Positions 1 to 9,283 of a stretch of 50,991 bases of DNA are shown here, piece by piece. Numbering within the stretch: the stretch's first letter is position 1; every line of letters begins with the position of its first letter. The stretch is taken from positions 1 through 50,991 of the forward strand of contig NZ_AOGY02000037.1 of NCBI RefSeq assembly GCF_000332455.1. Reading direction: 5' to 3'. The stretch comes from Leptospira vanthielii serovar Holland str. Waz Holland = ATCC 700522. Its GTDB lineage: Bacteria; Spirochaetota; Leptospiria; Leptospirales; Leptospiraceae. Under the pieces are notes generated by a model, which was not told the DNA's origin, did not search any database, and saw nothing but the letters and a program-made list of their open reading frames with translations. Made by a program: the position numbers and the translations under genes.

Positions 1-37
1 ACGCCACGTATAAGGGTTTTCTCTTCCCGAATCAGCT

Positions 38-373
38 TTGGAGGTCAAGTCCTACACACAACTCCCTAGTTTACAAAAAGTTTTTCTTGCTTCCGTGGAT
101 TCTTTTTCTGAAAAATTGGAAGGGGACTTCCTTGCACCGGGAGAAAGTTATTTTTATCTTTGGAAAAAAGGGAATTATCGTTGGTATGGGGACTCTTGGG
201 AAGCGAATGTATTTCCTGGAAACCAAATCCTTTATAGAGGATCTAATTTTACACTGATCGAGTGGGAAGATGGAAAAAAACAATACATATCACCGAAGGG
301 AGATTCGGTGATATTTTTCAATTTGGAATCAAAATCCTACAAGGATGCTGAAGGAAAGTCGGTCACTCCTTAG
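38..373 (+). CDS. Hypothetical protein, doubtful 5' end
   Basis: I do not recognise a family. The reading frame is open from just after a stop at 11-13 and the only usable start is a TTG at 38 with no visible Shine-Dalgarno sequence. The roughly 111 residues are rich in aromatic and charged residues (for example [17 protein letters not shown]) with no signal peptide or membrane segment. The residues before the TTG (GFSLPESA) read smoothly into the rest, which suggests the true gene starts further upstream and is interrupted by the stop or a frameshift. It converges on trxB, and the two stop codons overlap by a few bases. It could equally be the intact C-terminal part of a longer gene lying mostly outside the window. 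Confidence 0.4.
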   Translation: MEVKSYTQLPSLQKVFLASVDSFSEKLEGDFLAPGESYFYLWKKGNYRWYGDSWEANVFPGNQILYRGSNFTLIEWEDGKKQYISPKGDSVIFFNLESKSYKDAEGKSVTP

Positions 374-1311
374 TGACCTTCGAGCCATCGTTCTGCTTCG
401 AGTGCCGCCATACAACCGCTACCTGCTGCGGTGATCGCTTGGCGGTACACTTTGTCCTGCACATCTCCTGCTGCAAAAACTCCTTCCACATTGGTTTGTG
501 TGGTTCCGGGTTTAGTCAGGATATAACCTGTTTCATCTAAATCCAACTGGCCTTGGAACACTTGGGTATTGGGAACATGCCCAATCGCATAAAAAAGTCC
601 ACCCACTTCTAGGTCCTTTTTTGCTTTGTCGATTGTGCTTTCGAGGACAATGGAACTAAGGCCCGTGGCCCCACCTTTGGCTTCCACTACAGTCTGGTTC
701 CAAAGGATTTCAATTTTTGGATGTTCCATGGCTCGTTTTTGCATAATTTGAGATGCACGGAGTTGGTCCCGTCTGACCACTAAGTACACTTTGGACGCAA
801 ACTTCGTGAGGTGGTTTGCTTCTTCCACAGCGGAGTCACCACCACCCACAACCGCAAGGGCTTTGTTTCGGTAGATAGGGAGGGCACCGTCACAAACCGC
901 ACAAGCGGAGATCCCGCGTTGCCAGTAAGTTTCTTCGCCTGGGACAAACATCCGTTTGGCTGTGGCTCCTGTCGCAATGATGATGGAATCGGCTTTGATT
1001 TCGTCGTCGTCAGACCAAATGGTAAAAGGGCGTTTGGAAAAATCCACCTTGGTGATGGTTTGGGTGTGGATGGTGGTTCCGTATTTTACGGATTGTTCCC
1101 GGAAAAGTTGGGTGAGTTTGGTTCCGTCGATTCCCTCAGGAAATCCCGGAAAGTTTTCCACTTCGGTTGTGGTGGTTAGTTGTCCACCTGCGGCCACACC
1201 CCCTGCCATAAATCCTTCATACATCACCGGGTTTAAATTGGCTCTGGCTGCGTAAATGGCTGCTGTATGTCCTGCGGGACCCGATCCGATGATGACAACT
1301 TTATGGTTCAT
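370..1311 (-). CDS. trxB: Thioredoxin reductase
   Basis: NADPH-dependent flavoprotein of 313 residues that reduces thioredoxin in the cytoplasm. The N-terminal FAD-binding motif [10 protein letters not shown] lies at residues 9-18. The redox-active CAVC (Cys137 and Cys140) is followed by DGALP, the classic low-molecular-weight thioredoxin reductase signature. An NADPH-binding [10 protein letters not shown] follows at about 156-165, and the C-terminal FAD motif [13 protein letters not shown] is near residue 280. The length is typical of the bacterial family. An upstream GGAGAAATT before the ATG gives a good ribosome-binding site. It lies 61 bp downstream of a TPR lipoprotein gene on the same strand. 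The paired cysteines and the two nucleotide-binding motifs make this assignment very safe. Confidence 0.97.
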   Translation of the reverse strand: MNHKVVIIGSGPAGHTAAIYAARANLNPVMYEGFMAGGVAAGGQLTTTTEVENFPGFPEGIDGTKLTQLFREQSVKYGTTIHTQTITKVDFSKRPFTIWSDDDEIKADSIIIATGATAKRMFVPGEETYWQRGISACAVCDGALPIYRNKALAVVGGGDSAVEEANHLTKFASKVYLVVRRDQLRASQIMQKRAMEHPKIEILWNQTVVEAKGGATGLSSIVLESTIDKAKKDLEVGGLFYAIGHVPNTQVFQGQLDLDETGYILTKPGTTQTNVEGVFAAGDVQDKVYRQAITAAGSGCMAALEAERWLEGH

Positions 1312-1372
1312 AATTTCTCCTATTCTGTATCTTGTTCTTTATTGTTTAGACAGGATTTCAGGGTTTCTTTGT

Positions 1373-1894
1373 CTATTTTGTTTCACAAGCCCGGACCCAT
1401 GGTGCATAGTAGGGGTCCCCGGAAAGAGGGCTTTTTTCTAAAGTCAGTAAGTAGTCCTTCTGTTTGAACCCTCTGGTTAGGCAAAGGTAGGTGGTTTCAA
1501 AAAATTCTAAAGTTTCTTTTTTCCCTTGGAACCGGATTTCCTCCAAAATTTCCAATGCTTCTTTTTCATATCCTGTGGTAAGATAGAGCCGAAAGAGTTC
1601 GCGTTGTACTTCTGTGTCGTCTTTTTTCTGTTTGTGGTATTTTTCCAAATAAAAGATAGCAGTGGCGATGGACTGGTTACTCTCAGCAAGGAGGAGTCCC
1701 ATCCGTTTGAGAACGGGATCGTAGTCGGGGTTCTCCCGAAGGGAAAGTTCGTAATAGTAGAGAGCTTTTGTTTTTTCTCCCACCATTTCCCATTTTTTTC
1801 CTTCTTCAAATAGGGACCTTTCCTTTCGGCCGCAATTAACGACTAACAGTAAAGAAAGGATGAGTAAAAAAAAGAGGGAGTTTCTATGAACCAC
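1373..1894 (-). CDS. TPR-containing lipoprotein
   Basis: A predicted lipoprotein of about 173 residues. I place the start at the GTG at 1894 because an AGGAG lies just upstream (unusually close, 2 nt) and because the product then begins with a compact signal peptide (MVHRNSLFFLLILSLLLVVNC). The Cys at about residue 21 lies in an LVVNC lipobox of the loose Leptospira kind. Extending the frame to 2002 would overlap the start of the divergent recombinase gene. After the Cys comes a basic GRKER stretch and helical repeats resembling tetratricopeptide units (EKTKALYYYELSLRENPDY, then YLTTGYEKEALEILEEI). TPR proteins serve as protein-interaction scaffolds; the partner is unknown. Probably membrane-anchored on the periplasmic side. 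Confidence 0.7.
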   Translation of the reverse strand: MVHRNSLFFLLILSLLLVVNCGRKERSLFEEGKKWEMVGEKTKALYYYELSLRENPDYDPVLKRMGLLLAESNQSIATAIFYLEKYHKQKKDDTEVQRELFRLYLTTGYEKEALEILEEIRFQGKKETLEFFETTYLCLTRGFKQKDYLLTLEKSPLSGDPYYAPWVRACETK

Positions 1895-1991
1895 ATCTCC
1901 TTTTTTCCTGACATAGCCATTTGTGGCAAAAAAAATAATAAGTCTCTTTAAGCTTTTTGTCCGACCCTTTAAGTAACATAAGAGAGTAAAG

Positions 1992-2900
1992 ATGGGTTCC
2001 AAATTGCCAGTTTCTCAAAATCAGCTTTTACAAACATTCCAAGAATACCTGTCCGTTGAAAAAGGACTGAGCGATAATTCAATATATTCCTACGGATATG
2101 ATCTCAACAAGTTTGCGATCTTTTTGGAAAAGGAACATATCAACTTCTTAGAAGTAAAAGCAAACGATATTATGCGTTTTCTGGAAGGCGAAAAGGAACG
2201 TAAAATCTCTTCGAAAACACTTGCGAGAGAAGTGGTAGCCATCCGCCAATTTTACAAATACCTTCGGGATGAAAAACGTTTGGATTCCAATCCAACCGAA
2301 AAAATCGAAACTCCAGAAGTGGCAAGAACCATCCCGGATTACCTGACCCAAGTAGAAATCGAAGAACTCTTCCGTAATATCAAAGAGGACAATTTGTACG
2401 AACTTCGTGACAAATGTATCTTTGAACTTCTTTACTCTTCTGGCCTTCGTATCTCTGAAGCATGTAACTTAAAGATGACAGACATCGACATGGAAAACAT
2501 GACGATCACTGTGGAAGGAAAAGGTGGAAGGCAACGCCTTGTTCCTTTTGGTGAAAAGTCTCTCGAGATTTTGAAAAAATATCTCGTGGAAAGCCGCACG
2601 GAAATTCTGAAAAAAAGAACTTGTGAATTTGTTTTTGTTTCTAAAAAAGGATCGTATATCAACCGTAAGTCGGTATGGCGTCTACTCAACCATTACATCA
2701 AACGCACAAAAATAAAGAAAAAAGTAACACCACACACTCTTCGCCACTCATTTGCCACTCACCTTCTTGAGAACCATGCGGATCTTAAATCGGTTCAGGA
2801 ACTTTTGGGTCATATCGATATTTCAACGACTCAAATTTATACTCACATGGCAAATAAAACTCTGAAGGAAGTTCATAAGAAATTCCATCCGAGAGGATAA
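1992..2900 (+). CDS. xerC: Tyrosine recombinase XerC/XerD family
   Basis: Site-specific tyrosine recombinase of 302 residues, expected to resolve chromosome dimers at a dif site. The N-terminal SAM-like core-binding domain occupies about residues 10-95. The catalytic domain contains the full set of active residues: Arg153 in SSGLRISEA, Lys177 in EGKGGR, His248 and Arg251 in HTLRHSFATHLL, His274 in LLGHIDISTTQ and the nucleophile Tyr283 in IYTHM. Length is typical. The stop codon overlaps the ATG of the next gene by one base (TAATG), and hslV and hslU follow. An xerC-hslV-hslU order is known in Bacillus (codV-clpQ-clpY), which favours the XerC label. Sequence alone does not separate XerC from XerD. 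Confidence 0.92.
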   Translation: MGSKLPVSQNQLLQTFQEYLSVEKGLSDNSIYSYGYDLNKFAIFLEKEHINFLEVKANDIMRFLEGEKERKISSKTLAREVVAIRQFYKYLRDEKRLDSNPTEKIETPEVARTIPDYLTQVEIEELFRNIKEDNLYELRDKCIFELLYSSGLRISEACNLKMTDIDMENMTITVEGKGGRQRLVPFGEKSLEILKKYLVESRTEILKKRTCEFVFVSKKGSYINRKSVWRLLNHYIKRTKIKKKVTPHTLRHSFATHLLENHADLKSVQELLGHIDISTTQIYTHMANKTLKEVHKKFHPRG

Positions 2901-3331
2901 TGTCGAACCAAAAGAAACAAACGGACTACTCAAAAGTAGTCCGTATCCAAATTCCATCCAATCCCCGCTTTGTTTCCCACACACGTAATTACTTTTTTAA
3001 TCTTTGTTTAGAACATGGATTTTCCCTATTCGATTCCATGGACCTAAAACTTGTGATCGGGGAAGCCATCGTCAATATCATTCGCCACGCCTATTCTGGG
3101 CAAACGGACAAACCCATCTTCGTCGAACTACAATTTGATAAAGACCGTGTGGAAATCAAACTTAGGGATTATGGAAAAAAAGTGGAACCAAAAGACCTTC
3201 GTAGTTTTGATCTCAGCGATTACCGGGAACACGGGATTGGACTTTTTATGATCAAAGAACTAACCGACTATTATTTTTTAGACCAGTCTTTTGAACTAGG
3301 GAACCAGATGGTTCTAATCAAAAGAAAGTAA
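2900..3331 (+). CDS. RsbW-like anti-sigma factor serine kinase
   Basis: A single-domain GHKL ATPase of 143 residues in the RsbW/SpoIIAB family. Such proteins bind and inhibit a sigma factor and phosphorylate an STAS-domain antagonist. Visible ATPase motifs are an N-box ([12 protein letters not shown], Glu55, Asn59, His63), a G1-like box (RDYGKKVEP around Asp90) and a G2 box ([13 protein letters not shown], residues 111-123). Translation is coupled to the recombinase gene by a one-base overlap and the protease gene hslV begins 46 bp downstream. No sigma factor or antagonist lies next to it; a STAS protein is encoded at 30317. The partner is therefore unknown. It could alternatively act in a signalling pathway other than sigma control. 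Confidence 0.85.
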   Translation: MSNQKKQTDYSKVVRIQIPSNPRFVSHTRNYFFNLCLEHGFSLFDSMDLKLVIGEAIVNIIRHAYSGQTDKPIFVELQFDKDRVEIKLRDYGKKVEPKDLRSFDLSDYREHGIGLFMIKELTDYYFLDQSFELGNQMVLIKRK

Positions 3332-3377
3332 CCTCCATTTTTCTCGACAACTCTCCTCGATTTGGAATTTTATCCGT

Positions 3378-3911
3378 ATGGAAACAATTCACGCAACGAC
3401 CATCCTTTCTGTTCGTAAAAAAGGTAAAATTGCCGTAGGGGGAGACGGTCAAGTATCCATGGGAAGCACCGTGATGAAACATACCGCAAAAAAAGTCCGA
3501 CGACTTTACAACGGTAAGGTGATTGCTGGATTTGCTGGTAGTGCTGCCGATGCTTTTACACTCTTTGAACTTTTTGAAAAAAAATTAATCGAACATGGTG
3601 GGTCTGTGTCTCGGGCAGCGGTCGAACTTGCTCGTGAATGGAGGATGGACCGAATGTTACGTAGACTCGAAGCCCTCCTGATTGTTTGTGATGCCAATGA
3701 ATCCTTTTTAATATCGGGAACGGGAGATGTGATCTCACCTGATGACGGAGTGCTTGCCATTGGTTCTGGAGGAAATTTTGCCCTTTCTGCGGCTCGTGCC
3801 CTAGTCCAAAATACAGATATGGATCCAAGGGAGATCATTACAAAAGCCATGCAAATCACCGCAGATATTTGTATCTATACGAACCATAATTTGGTGATTG
3901 AGGAATTATAA
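3378..3911 (+). CDS. hslV: ATP-dependent protease peptidase subunit HslV
   Basis: Proteolytic subunit of the HslUV (ClpQY) protease, an N-terminal threonine hydrolase of 177 residues forming double hexameric rings in the cytoplasm. The catalytic core starts at Thr7 ([11 protein letters not shown]), followed by GGDGQVSMG and [18 protein letters not shown], all typical. Five residues (ETIHA) stand between the initiator Met and the catalytic Thr. There is no in-frame start closer to Thr7, so a short pro-sequence must be removed; Bacillus CodW also carries a leader ending HA before its active residue. hslU follows directly. The hslV stop lies at 3909-3911, one base before the hslU start codon. 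Confidence 0.95.
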   Translation: METIHATTILSVRKKGKIAVGGDGQVSMGSTVMKHTAKKVRRLYNGKVIAGFAGSAADAFTLFELFEKKLIEHGGSVSRAAVELAREWRMDRMLRRLEALLIVCDANESFLISGTGDVISPDDGVLAIGSGGNFALSAARALVQNTDMDPREIITKAMQITADICIYTNHNLVIEEL

Positions 3912-3912
3912 T

Positions 3913-5331
3913 ATGACATACCCAACCATTCTCGCTGAAGTTGTCGGATCTGAAAACCCGGCAGAAGAATTAACTCCCCGCCAAATTGTGGAACGTTTGG
4001 ATGAACATATCATTGGACAAACGAAAGCAAAACGTGCTGTGGCTGTTGCTTTACGGAATCGTTCCAGACGGCGTAAGTTGCATGAATCCCTCAGGGAAGA
4101 AATTTATCCAAAAAATATCATTATGATTGGCCCCACAGGTGTGGGAAAGACAGAAATTGCACGTCGTTTGTCAAAGTTATGTGGAGCACCTTTTTTAAAA
4201 GTGGAAGCCACGAAGTATACAGAAGTCGGTTATGTGGGCCGTGATGTGGAATCCATGATTCGTGATTTGGCCATGGGTGCTCTTAATTTAGTCAAAGCCG
4301 AGTTTCGGGACCGAGTCAAAGACAAAGCCTTTGAAAAAGCAGAAGAGATTGTCCTCGATGCAATTTTACCCCCGATCTTCCATAAAAAAGAAGAAGATTT
4401 AAATCCAGAAGAAAAAGAAAGACAGGTTAGTTACAAAGAATCCAGGGAAAAGTTTCGAGAAAAACTACGTAAAGGAACTTTAAGCGAACAAGAAATTGAA
4501 ATTGATATTCCAAAACCTTCGGCGCCGGCCGGAATGCCCATGTTGCAAGTGTTTGGTGCTGGTAATATGGAAGATATGGACAACCAACTCCAGAGTTTAC
4601 TTGGAGATTTGATGCCGAAAAAATCCGGCAAACGAAAGGTAAAAGTATCTGACGCACAAAAACTTCTCACGGAATCGGAAGCAGAAAAACTCATTGATAC
4701 AGACAAAATCCAATCGGAAGCCGTGAGGCGAGTGGAAGAGATGGGAATTATTTTTTTAGATGAAATTGACAAAATTGCCGGTAGAGAAGGACGCCAAGGG
4801 GCAGATGTATCTCGGGAAGGGGTTCAAAGAGACCTTTTACCAATTGTAGAAGGATCCACGGTAAATACAAAGATTGGACCCATCAAAACCGATCATATTT
4901 TGTTTATTGCTGCCGGTGCCTTCCACATGACAAAACCATCGGACCTGATTCCAGAACTCCAAGGACGTTTTCCCATTCGTGTGGAACTAGAAACCCTTAC
5001 TGAATCCGATTTTATCAAAATTCTCACAACGCCCAAGTCTTCACTCACCAAACAGTATGAAGCTCTCCTTGCCACTGAAGGCGTAAAGATAGAATACACA
5101 ACCGATGGGATTGCAGAGATCGCTAAGTTAGCGTTTCAGATGAATGAAAAAAATGAAAATATTGGGGCAAGAAGGCTAAACACCATCATGGAAAAACTAT
5201 TGGAAGATACGAGTTTTGATGCACCCGATCTTCCAGAAGACCAGAAACATGTTGTAATTAACGGAAGTTATGTGTCTTCAAAACTCAAAGGAATCATTGA
5301 AGATAAGGATTTAAGTCGGTTTATTTTATAA
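3913..5331 (+). CDS. hslU: HslU ATPase subunit of the HslUV protease
   Basis: AAA+ unfoldase of about 472 residues that feeds substrates to HslV. I start at the ATG at 3913 because GAGG lies nine bases upstream; a TTG at 3898 in the same frame would overlap hslV. Near the N-terminus is [16 protein letters not shown], then Walker A GPTGVGKT at residues 73-80 and the pore-loop region [15 protein letters not shown]. The inserted I-domain spans roughly 105-240. Walker B is [11 protein letters not shown], followed by [19 protein letters not shown]. The C-terminus DKDLSRFIL matches the family tail that docks into HslV. Length fits the family. Confidence 0.96.
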   Translation: MTYPTILAEVVGSENPAEELTPRQIVERLDEHIIGQTKAKRAVAVALRNRSRRRKLHESLREEIYPKNIIMIGPTGVGKTEIARRLSKLCGAPFLKVEATKYTEVGYVGRDVESMIRDLAMGALNLVKAEFRDRVKDKAFEKAEEIVLDAILPPIFHKKEEDLNPEEKERQVSYKESREKFREKLRKGTLSEQEIEIDIPKPSAPAGMPMLQVFGAGNMEDMDNQLQSLLGDLMPKKSGKRKVKVSDAQKLLTESEAEKLIDTDKIQSEAVRRVEEMGIIFLDEIDKIAGREGRQGADVSREGVQRDLLPIVEGSTVNTKIGPIKTDHILFIAAGAFHMTKPSDLIPELQGRFPIRVELETLTESDFIKILTTPKSSLTKQYEALLATEGVKIEYTTDGIAEIAKLAFQMNEKNENIGARRLNTIMEKLLEDTSFDAPDLPEDQKHVVINGSYVSSKLKGIIEDKDLSRFIL

Positions 5332-5359
5332 TCGAATGCCGGGTGGAAGGGAATCTTCC

Positions 5360-7249
5360 CTATAAGGAATGAAGATTTTCATCTGGTGAATGATTGGAAA
5401 TGAGTTCGACTCTTTCGAATCCACGTAAAGAATTTCCCACAAGAATTTCCTCTGCGGTTTCTACGTCTCTTTTGTAGAGGATGGTTTCTTTTACCCAACC
5501 CTTTTGTATCAGGGCCTCTCGGAAAACTCCGGGAAGACCTCCTGTAACAAGTGTGGGTGTCATCCAAACATTATCTTTGCGTAGGAAAAGATTTCGGATA
5601 TTAGTTTCTAATACTTGTTCGTTTGTATCAAACAAAATACAGTCATCCATGCCTCTGGATTTACAATCTTCCAATTGTTCATTGTAGTAGGTTCGCTCGG
5701 TGGTTTTGTGATATAGGAAAATATCTTTTGAATCTACCGGTTGGTTTGCAAAACCAAGGCGAATGGTAGGTCTTTTTTTTTGTTTCGTTAAAGCAAAAGT
5801 TTCTCCACGAAATTCTCCTCTTTCGCTGAGTAACAATCGAACACGTAAAAGTCCTTTGGATACATCGGCTAAGGTCTTTAGAGTGGCTTCTGCATTGGAT
5901 TTTGAAAATGGAAAACCGAAGCGATTTGCCGCTTTTTCCATTCGCTCCAAATGGAGGTTTTTTAAGAAATAATGTCCATTATAGAATCGTAATGTTTCTA
6001 AGATTTCAAATGGGGGAAGATGGGGATTTTTGATAAACTTTAATTTTGAAAGGCATTCGTCATATTCTGCTGGAGCGTCTGAGAGAACCGTGATCCCGCT
6101 ACCCACTCCATAAGAACCAAACCAATGATCTCCATCTGGTTTTAAGTGCATGGTGCGGATGGTAACACTGGATCGAATCCAAGGCTTACCATCTAACAGT
6201 TCTGATACGAATAAAGATCCGGTATAAAGTCCTCTATCATGATCTTCTAAACTTCGTAAAAGTTCAAAGGACCTACGTTTTGGCGCTCCAATCACGGAGC
6301 CCGAGGGAAAGAGAGCTTTTAATACAGGTAACCATGCAAATGGTTCTTTTAGTTTGGCTTCTACTTTCGATACCATTTGCCAAACAGTCGAAAGGCCCTT
6401 TACTAAAAAAAGATCGGTAACTTGCACAGTTCCTTGTTTGGCGATCCTTCCTAAATCATTTCTGTAGAGATCGGTAATCATTACATTTTCGGCTCTTTCT
6501 TTCGCAGACGTTTGGAGAATGGATTTGTTTTCTGTGTCCTCTTTCGATGTGTTTCCGCGAAGGATAGTCCCTTTCATTGGTTCTGTTTGGATTAGGTTTC
6601 CCTCCACTTCAAAGAATAATTCGGGAGAGAAGGATAAAATGCTAGAATCCTTGATTGGAAAGTATGCCGAGTATTTTGTTTTTTGTTTTGTCTTTAAGGA
6701 TTGGTAGTATAAAAACAAATCCCCTTCGATCGATAAGGATACAGGAAAACAAAGATTTAGTTCATAACTTTCGCCGAGTAAAAGGGCATCTCTTGTTTTT
6801 TCCCATTTTTTTGTATAAGTTTCTTTGTCCCAATGGACTTCCATCTTTTTTAAATTGGTGGCCTTAAGTTGACCCAGAGATGGGTTTGGGTATTGGATTC
6901 TTTTTTTTTGTTTGTAAATAGTATACTGAAGGAGGGGAGTTCCTTCGGTGAGTCCCGAGGAATTTAGATCCATTCCTTCAATGAAGAAATACCCTAGTTC
7001 AAAAAAAAATGTCCCACAAGGATAATCACCTTCGTTCCGGCACTCATCTAACTTCGATAAGCTGTCTTTGATTGTTTCTGCGATTGGTTTGTTCTTTGTA
7101 TAGAAGATTTGGACTTCTTCTTTGGGATCAAAATACCAATCGCAAATGGTAAAACCTGGGTGGGAGAGGGAATCCTCAAAAAGAAGACCACCAGTTTTCC
7201 GGTATTCTTCTTCGAAAGATTCCCAAGTCATTGGAACTAACTGTATCAA
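5360..7249 (-). CDS. pabBC: Fused aminodeoxychorismate synthase I and aminodeoxychorismate lyase (PabB-PabC)
   Basis: Bifunctional folate enzyme of 629 residues. The N-terminal part (about 1-390) is a chorismate-utilising PabB domain with PMKGTILRG (catalytic Lys), [16 protein letters not shown] and DRGLYTGSL. The C-terminal part (about 395-629) is a class IV PLP aminotransferase fold like PabC, with the likely PLP lysine Lys515 in [11 protein letters not shown] and a [11 protein letters not shown] segment. Together they would convert chorismate, with ammonia or a separate glutaminase, through aminodeoxychorismate to p-aminobenzoate. No pabA is present in the window. Its start overlaps the stop of the upstream ATPase gene by four bases (ATGA), so translation is probably coupled. 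PabB-PabC fusions are known in other bacteria. Confidence 0.9.
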   Translation of the reverse strand: MIQLVPMTWESFEEEYRKTGGLLFEDSLSHPGFTICDWYFDPKEEVQIFYTKNKPIAETIKDSLSKLDECRNEGDYPCGTFFFELGYFFIEGMDLNSSGLTEGTPLLQYTIYKQKKRIQYPNPSLGQLKATNLKKMEVHWDKETYTKKWEKTRDALLLGESYELNLCFPVSLSIEGDLFLYYQSLKTKQKTKYSAYFPIKDSSILSFSPELFFEVEGNLIQTEPMKGTILRGNTSKEDTENKSILQTSAKERAENVMITDLYRNDLGRIAKQGTVQVTDLFLVKGLSTVWQMVSKVEAKLKEPFAWLPVLKALFPSGSVIGAPKRRSFELLRSLEDHDRGLYTGSLFVSELLDGKPWIRSSVTIRTMHLKPDGDHWFGSYGVGSGITVLSDAPAEYDECLSKLKFIKNPHLPPFEILETLRFYNGHYFLKNLHLERMEKAANRFGFPFSKSNAEATLKTLADVSKGLLRVRLLLSERGEFRGETFALTKQKKRPTIRLGFANQPVDSKDIFLYHKTTERTYYNEQLEDCKSRGMDDCILFDTNEQVLETNIRNLFLRKDNVWMTPTLVTGGLPGVFREALIQKGWVKETILYKRDVETAEEILVGNSLRGFERVELISNHSPDENLHSL

Positions 7250-8082
7250 AACTCCATCTTTTGGAGAGCCTCTAACGGATAGTTGAGGTAAACCGTTGTT
7301 GTTTTTTTACTAGTTTGAATATCAAAACAATCCAATGGATCAAGGCCTAAGTTATAAAAACCTTCGTCAATCATCGCAATCCCAAACCCAGCACTTTCTT
7401 TTTCATCCAAAAAGTCTGGCCTAAAAAACTCTGCTGAGTTTCCTTGTTTGGCAAGTTCTGCATGCCTTTCTCTACTTTTGCGAATCCGACTTAAATCCAT
7501 TCCCATAATAGGCGAATCATTCCTGATTCGAATATAAACAGATGCTGGCCTGATTTCAATTTTCATTGAAATTTTAAGATCATACTTTTTTACTTTTTCT
7601 CGAACGATGGTTAAGAATTCTTTTTCATCAATGGAGAGGTTGTGTTTTTTTGATCTTTTTTTGTCAGATAAAGTTAGAATTTTTTGGACTACTTTTTTAA
7701 TTTTATTAGGAACAATGTAACGTTGCATTGCATCCCGTAGTGGTTCTGTTTCTAAAATAATGTCTAATAATTCTTCTGCTTCTTCTTCTGGAGTTTGCCC
7801 CTGTGATGTGAGTTTATTCAAAAGTTCATCTTGAAAGATCACAAAACGTGTGTTTGCTTTTACAGCATTTAAGAGGGCTTCCATAAGACCGCTAAATAAA
7901 TGAAATGAAGTCAGTGGGTTTGCCCCAACGCGGTTTAAGATCCCTTGAACTACTTCATTGACTATATCTCGTGTTGACTTGGTGAGCCCTTTTAGTTCAA
8001 AATGGAAATAGTCCTTTTGAATCAATTGGTCCAAGTTTTCGATGATTTCGGTGCCTTTGTATTTGATTTTCTCGTTTCCCAT
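7246..8082 (-). CDS. GHKL-type ATP-binding protein
   Basis: A 278-residue protein with a scattered GHKL ATPase signature: an N-box-like [13 protein letters not shown] (about residues 66-78), a G1-like [11 protein letters not shown] and a G2-like [14 protein letters not shown]. There is no HisKA dimerisation domain, no phospho-accepting His box and no membrane segment. An acidic and then basic insert ([13 protein letters not shown], then [19 protein letters not shown]) separates the N and G1 regions. It is the first gene of an operon with pabBC. The family includes histidine kinases and anti-sigma kinases; this one most resembles a soluble kinase-like regulator, but its substrate is not evident. 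Confidence 0.65.
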   Translation of the reverse strand: MGNEKIKYKGTEIIENLDQLIQKDYFHFELKGLTKSTRDIVNEVVQGILNRVGANPLTSFHLFSGLMEALLNAVKANTRFVIFQDELLNKLTSQGQTPEEEAEELLDIILETEPLRDAMQRYIVPNKIKKVVQKILTLSDKKRSKKHNLSIDEKEFLTIVREKVKKYDLKISMKIEIRPASVYIRIRNDSPIMGMDLSRIRKSRERHAELAKQGNSAEFFRPDFLDEKESAGFGIAMIDEGFYNLGLDPLDCFDIQTSKKTTTVYLNYPLEALQKMEF

Positions 8083-8116
8083 TGAGCTTCGCTAAACTTT
8101 TATGTTAAAAAAACGG

Positions 8117-8144
8117 GAAAACATGGTTTTGTAAACCAGTTTTC
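8117..8144. promoter_or_regulatory. Long inverted repeat between divergent operons
   Basis: Arms GAAAAC and TGGTTT (8117-8122 and 8124-8129, one unpaired A between) are mirrored by AAACCA and GTTTTC (8133-8144) around a three-base centre. This gives 12 paired positions. It sits between the ATPase-pabBC operon and the lipoyl-domain operon and is not followed by a T-run on the plus strand, so it looks more like an operator than a terminator. Confidence 0.5.
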
Positions 8145-8169
8145 ATTTCCGTGGCAAAGGATTGTGTCC

Positions 8170-8412
8170 ATGAAAGAATTCCTTTTAAAAACTCCTGATT
8201 TGGGTGATACAGAAAAGATAGAATTGGTTCGTTGGCTCCGAAACGTGGGTGATTCCGTTACTGTTGGGGACGAATTGATCGAACTCGTAACGGATAAAGC
8301 TGCCTTTCCCGTGGAATCTCCCTATACTGGGACCTTAAAAAAAATCATAATGGAAGAAGGATCGGTAGTGAAAAAAGGAGATATCCTCGGAATTATGGAT
8401 ATTAACGAATGA
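8170..8412 (+). CDS. Free-standing lipoyl/biotinyl carrier domain protein
   Basis: An 80-residue protein that consists of only a lipoyl-type carrier domain. The start is the ATG at 8170, preceded by AAAGGA at good spacing; a GTG six bases upstream is less likely. The fold signature is complete: KIELVRWLRNVGDSV, then the beta-hairpin VTDKAAF with the modifiable Lys43, then SPYTGTLKKI and SVVKKGDILG. The DKA context is that of lipoylated E2 domains rather than the MKM of biotin carriers. There is no catalytic E2 domain and no dehydrogenase gene nearby. Its end overlaps the next gene, a metallophosphoesterase, by four bases (ATGA). Confidence 0.85.
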   Translation: MKEFLLKTPDLGDTEKIELVRWLRNVGDSVTVGDELIELVTDKAAFPVESPYTGTLKKIIMEEGSVVKKGDILGIMDINE

Positions 8413-9272
8413 AAATCCTACATATTTCCGACTTACATTTCCCGAAGAGACTTTCTTTGTTTTCTCTTCGTGGAAAGGCAATTGTCGGTTATCTCAGCTA
8501 CAGGTTGAGACGTAAATCAAAACACCCACTTGTATTGGTTTCTGCATTGGTTGAGGCTATTAGTAAATTAGAATATGATGCCCTTATAATTTCTGGTGAT
8601 TTGACAAATGTATCACATCCTAGTGAATTTGAAAATGCTAGAGAAATATTAGAGCCCTTACTTACGGAAAAAACATTCATCATTCCCGGTAACCATGATC
8701 GTTACCAAAAAAAGGCCATTGGACCCAACCCCTTGTTTGAAAAAACATTTGGGGAGTGGATTGGAACCTCTCTCGATCCAAAATTTTATATACGGTCTAA
8801 AAAAATTGATGGAAAACTATTTATTGGATGGGATTCCAATTTTGCCATCCCAAGGATCACTGCCAATGGATATGTTTCTCCAGAAATCATTCAAAAAACT
8901 CTTAGTTTAGTGAATGAACCTTTTGTTCTCGTCTGCCATCATCCTTTATGGAATCCAACAAGTGAAATTGAATCCAAAGCACACCGCATGACAAACCGGG
9001 GTGAGGTGGTAGAAAAATTAAAATCCAATCCACCGCTTTTGTACTTACACGGACATACTCATACGAACTGGGTCAAACTTCCAGGCCCCAATGCTCCTTT
9101 TGCGATTGTGAATTCTGCATCAAGCACAAGATTATCGGACAGAAATCATGAATGTGGATTTCATTTGATTGAGATAGAAAACTCTACCAAATACCGTCGT
9201 TTTATTTATTCAGAAGACAAATTCATCGAGACGAATCCGATTTTTTATGAAGAGTCGGAAGGTGTCATCTAA
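8409..9272 (+). CDS. Calcineurin-like metallophosphoesterase
   Basis: A 287-residue cytoplasmic phosphoesterase with all five metal-binding blocks: Asp8 and His10 in HISDLHF, Asp64 in ISGDLTN, Asn95-His96-Asp97 in PGNHDRY, CHHPLW, and LHGHTHTNW. The spacing resembles class III cyclic-nucleotide phosphodiesterases (CpdA/Icc). A substrate of cAMP or a similar phosphodiester is therefore possible but unproved. Its start is embedded in the stop of the lipoyl-domain gene, and the Mrp ATPase gene follows after 11 bp. No signal peptide is present. A cNMP-binding protein at 20571 shows that the organism at least has a domain that may sense such nucleotides. Confidence 0.85.
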   Translation: MKILHISDLHFPKRLSLFSLRGKAIVGYLSYRLRRKSKHPLVLVSALVEAISKLEYDALIISGDLTNVSHPSEFENAREILEPLLTEKTFIIPGNHDRYQKKAIGPNPLFEKTFGEWIGTSLDPKFYIRSKKIDGKLFIGWDSNFAIPRITANGYVSPEIIQKTLSLVNEPFVLVCHHPLWNPTSEIESKAHRMTNRGEVVEKLKSNPPLLYLHGHTHTNWVKLPGPNAPFAIVNSASSTRLSDRNHECGFHLIEIENSTKYRRFIYSEDKFIETNPIFYEESEGVI

Positions 9273-9283
9273 AAGGACAAACC

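Noticed and set aside
811..1179. Open frame of 122 codons opposite trxB
   Set aside because: It is antisense to a gene with intact catalytic motifs, has no ribosome-binding site and no recognisable product.
5345..5359. Hairpin GGAAG/CTTCC between hslU and pabBC
   Set aside because: The stem has only five pairs and no T-run follows on either strand, so I do not call it a terminator.
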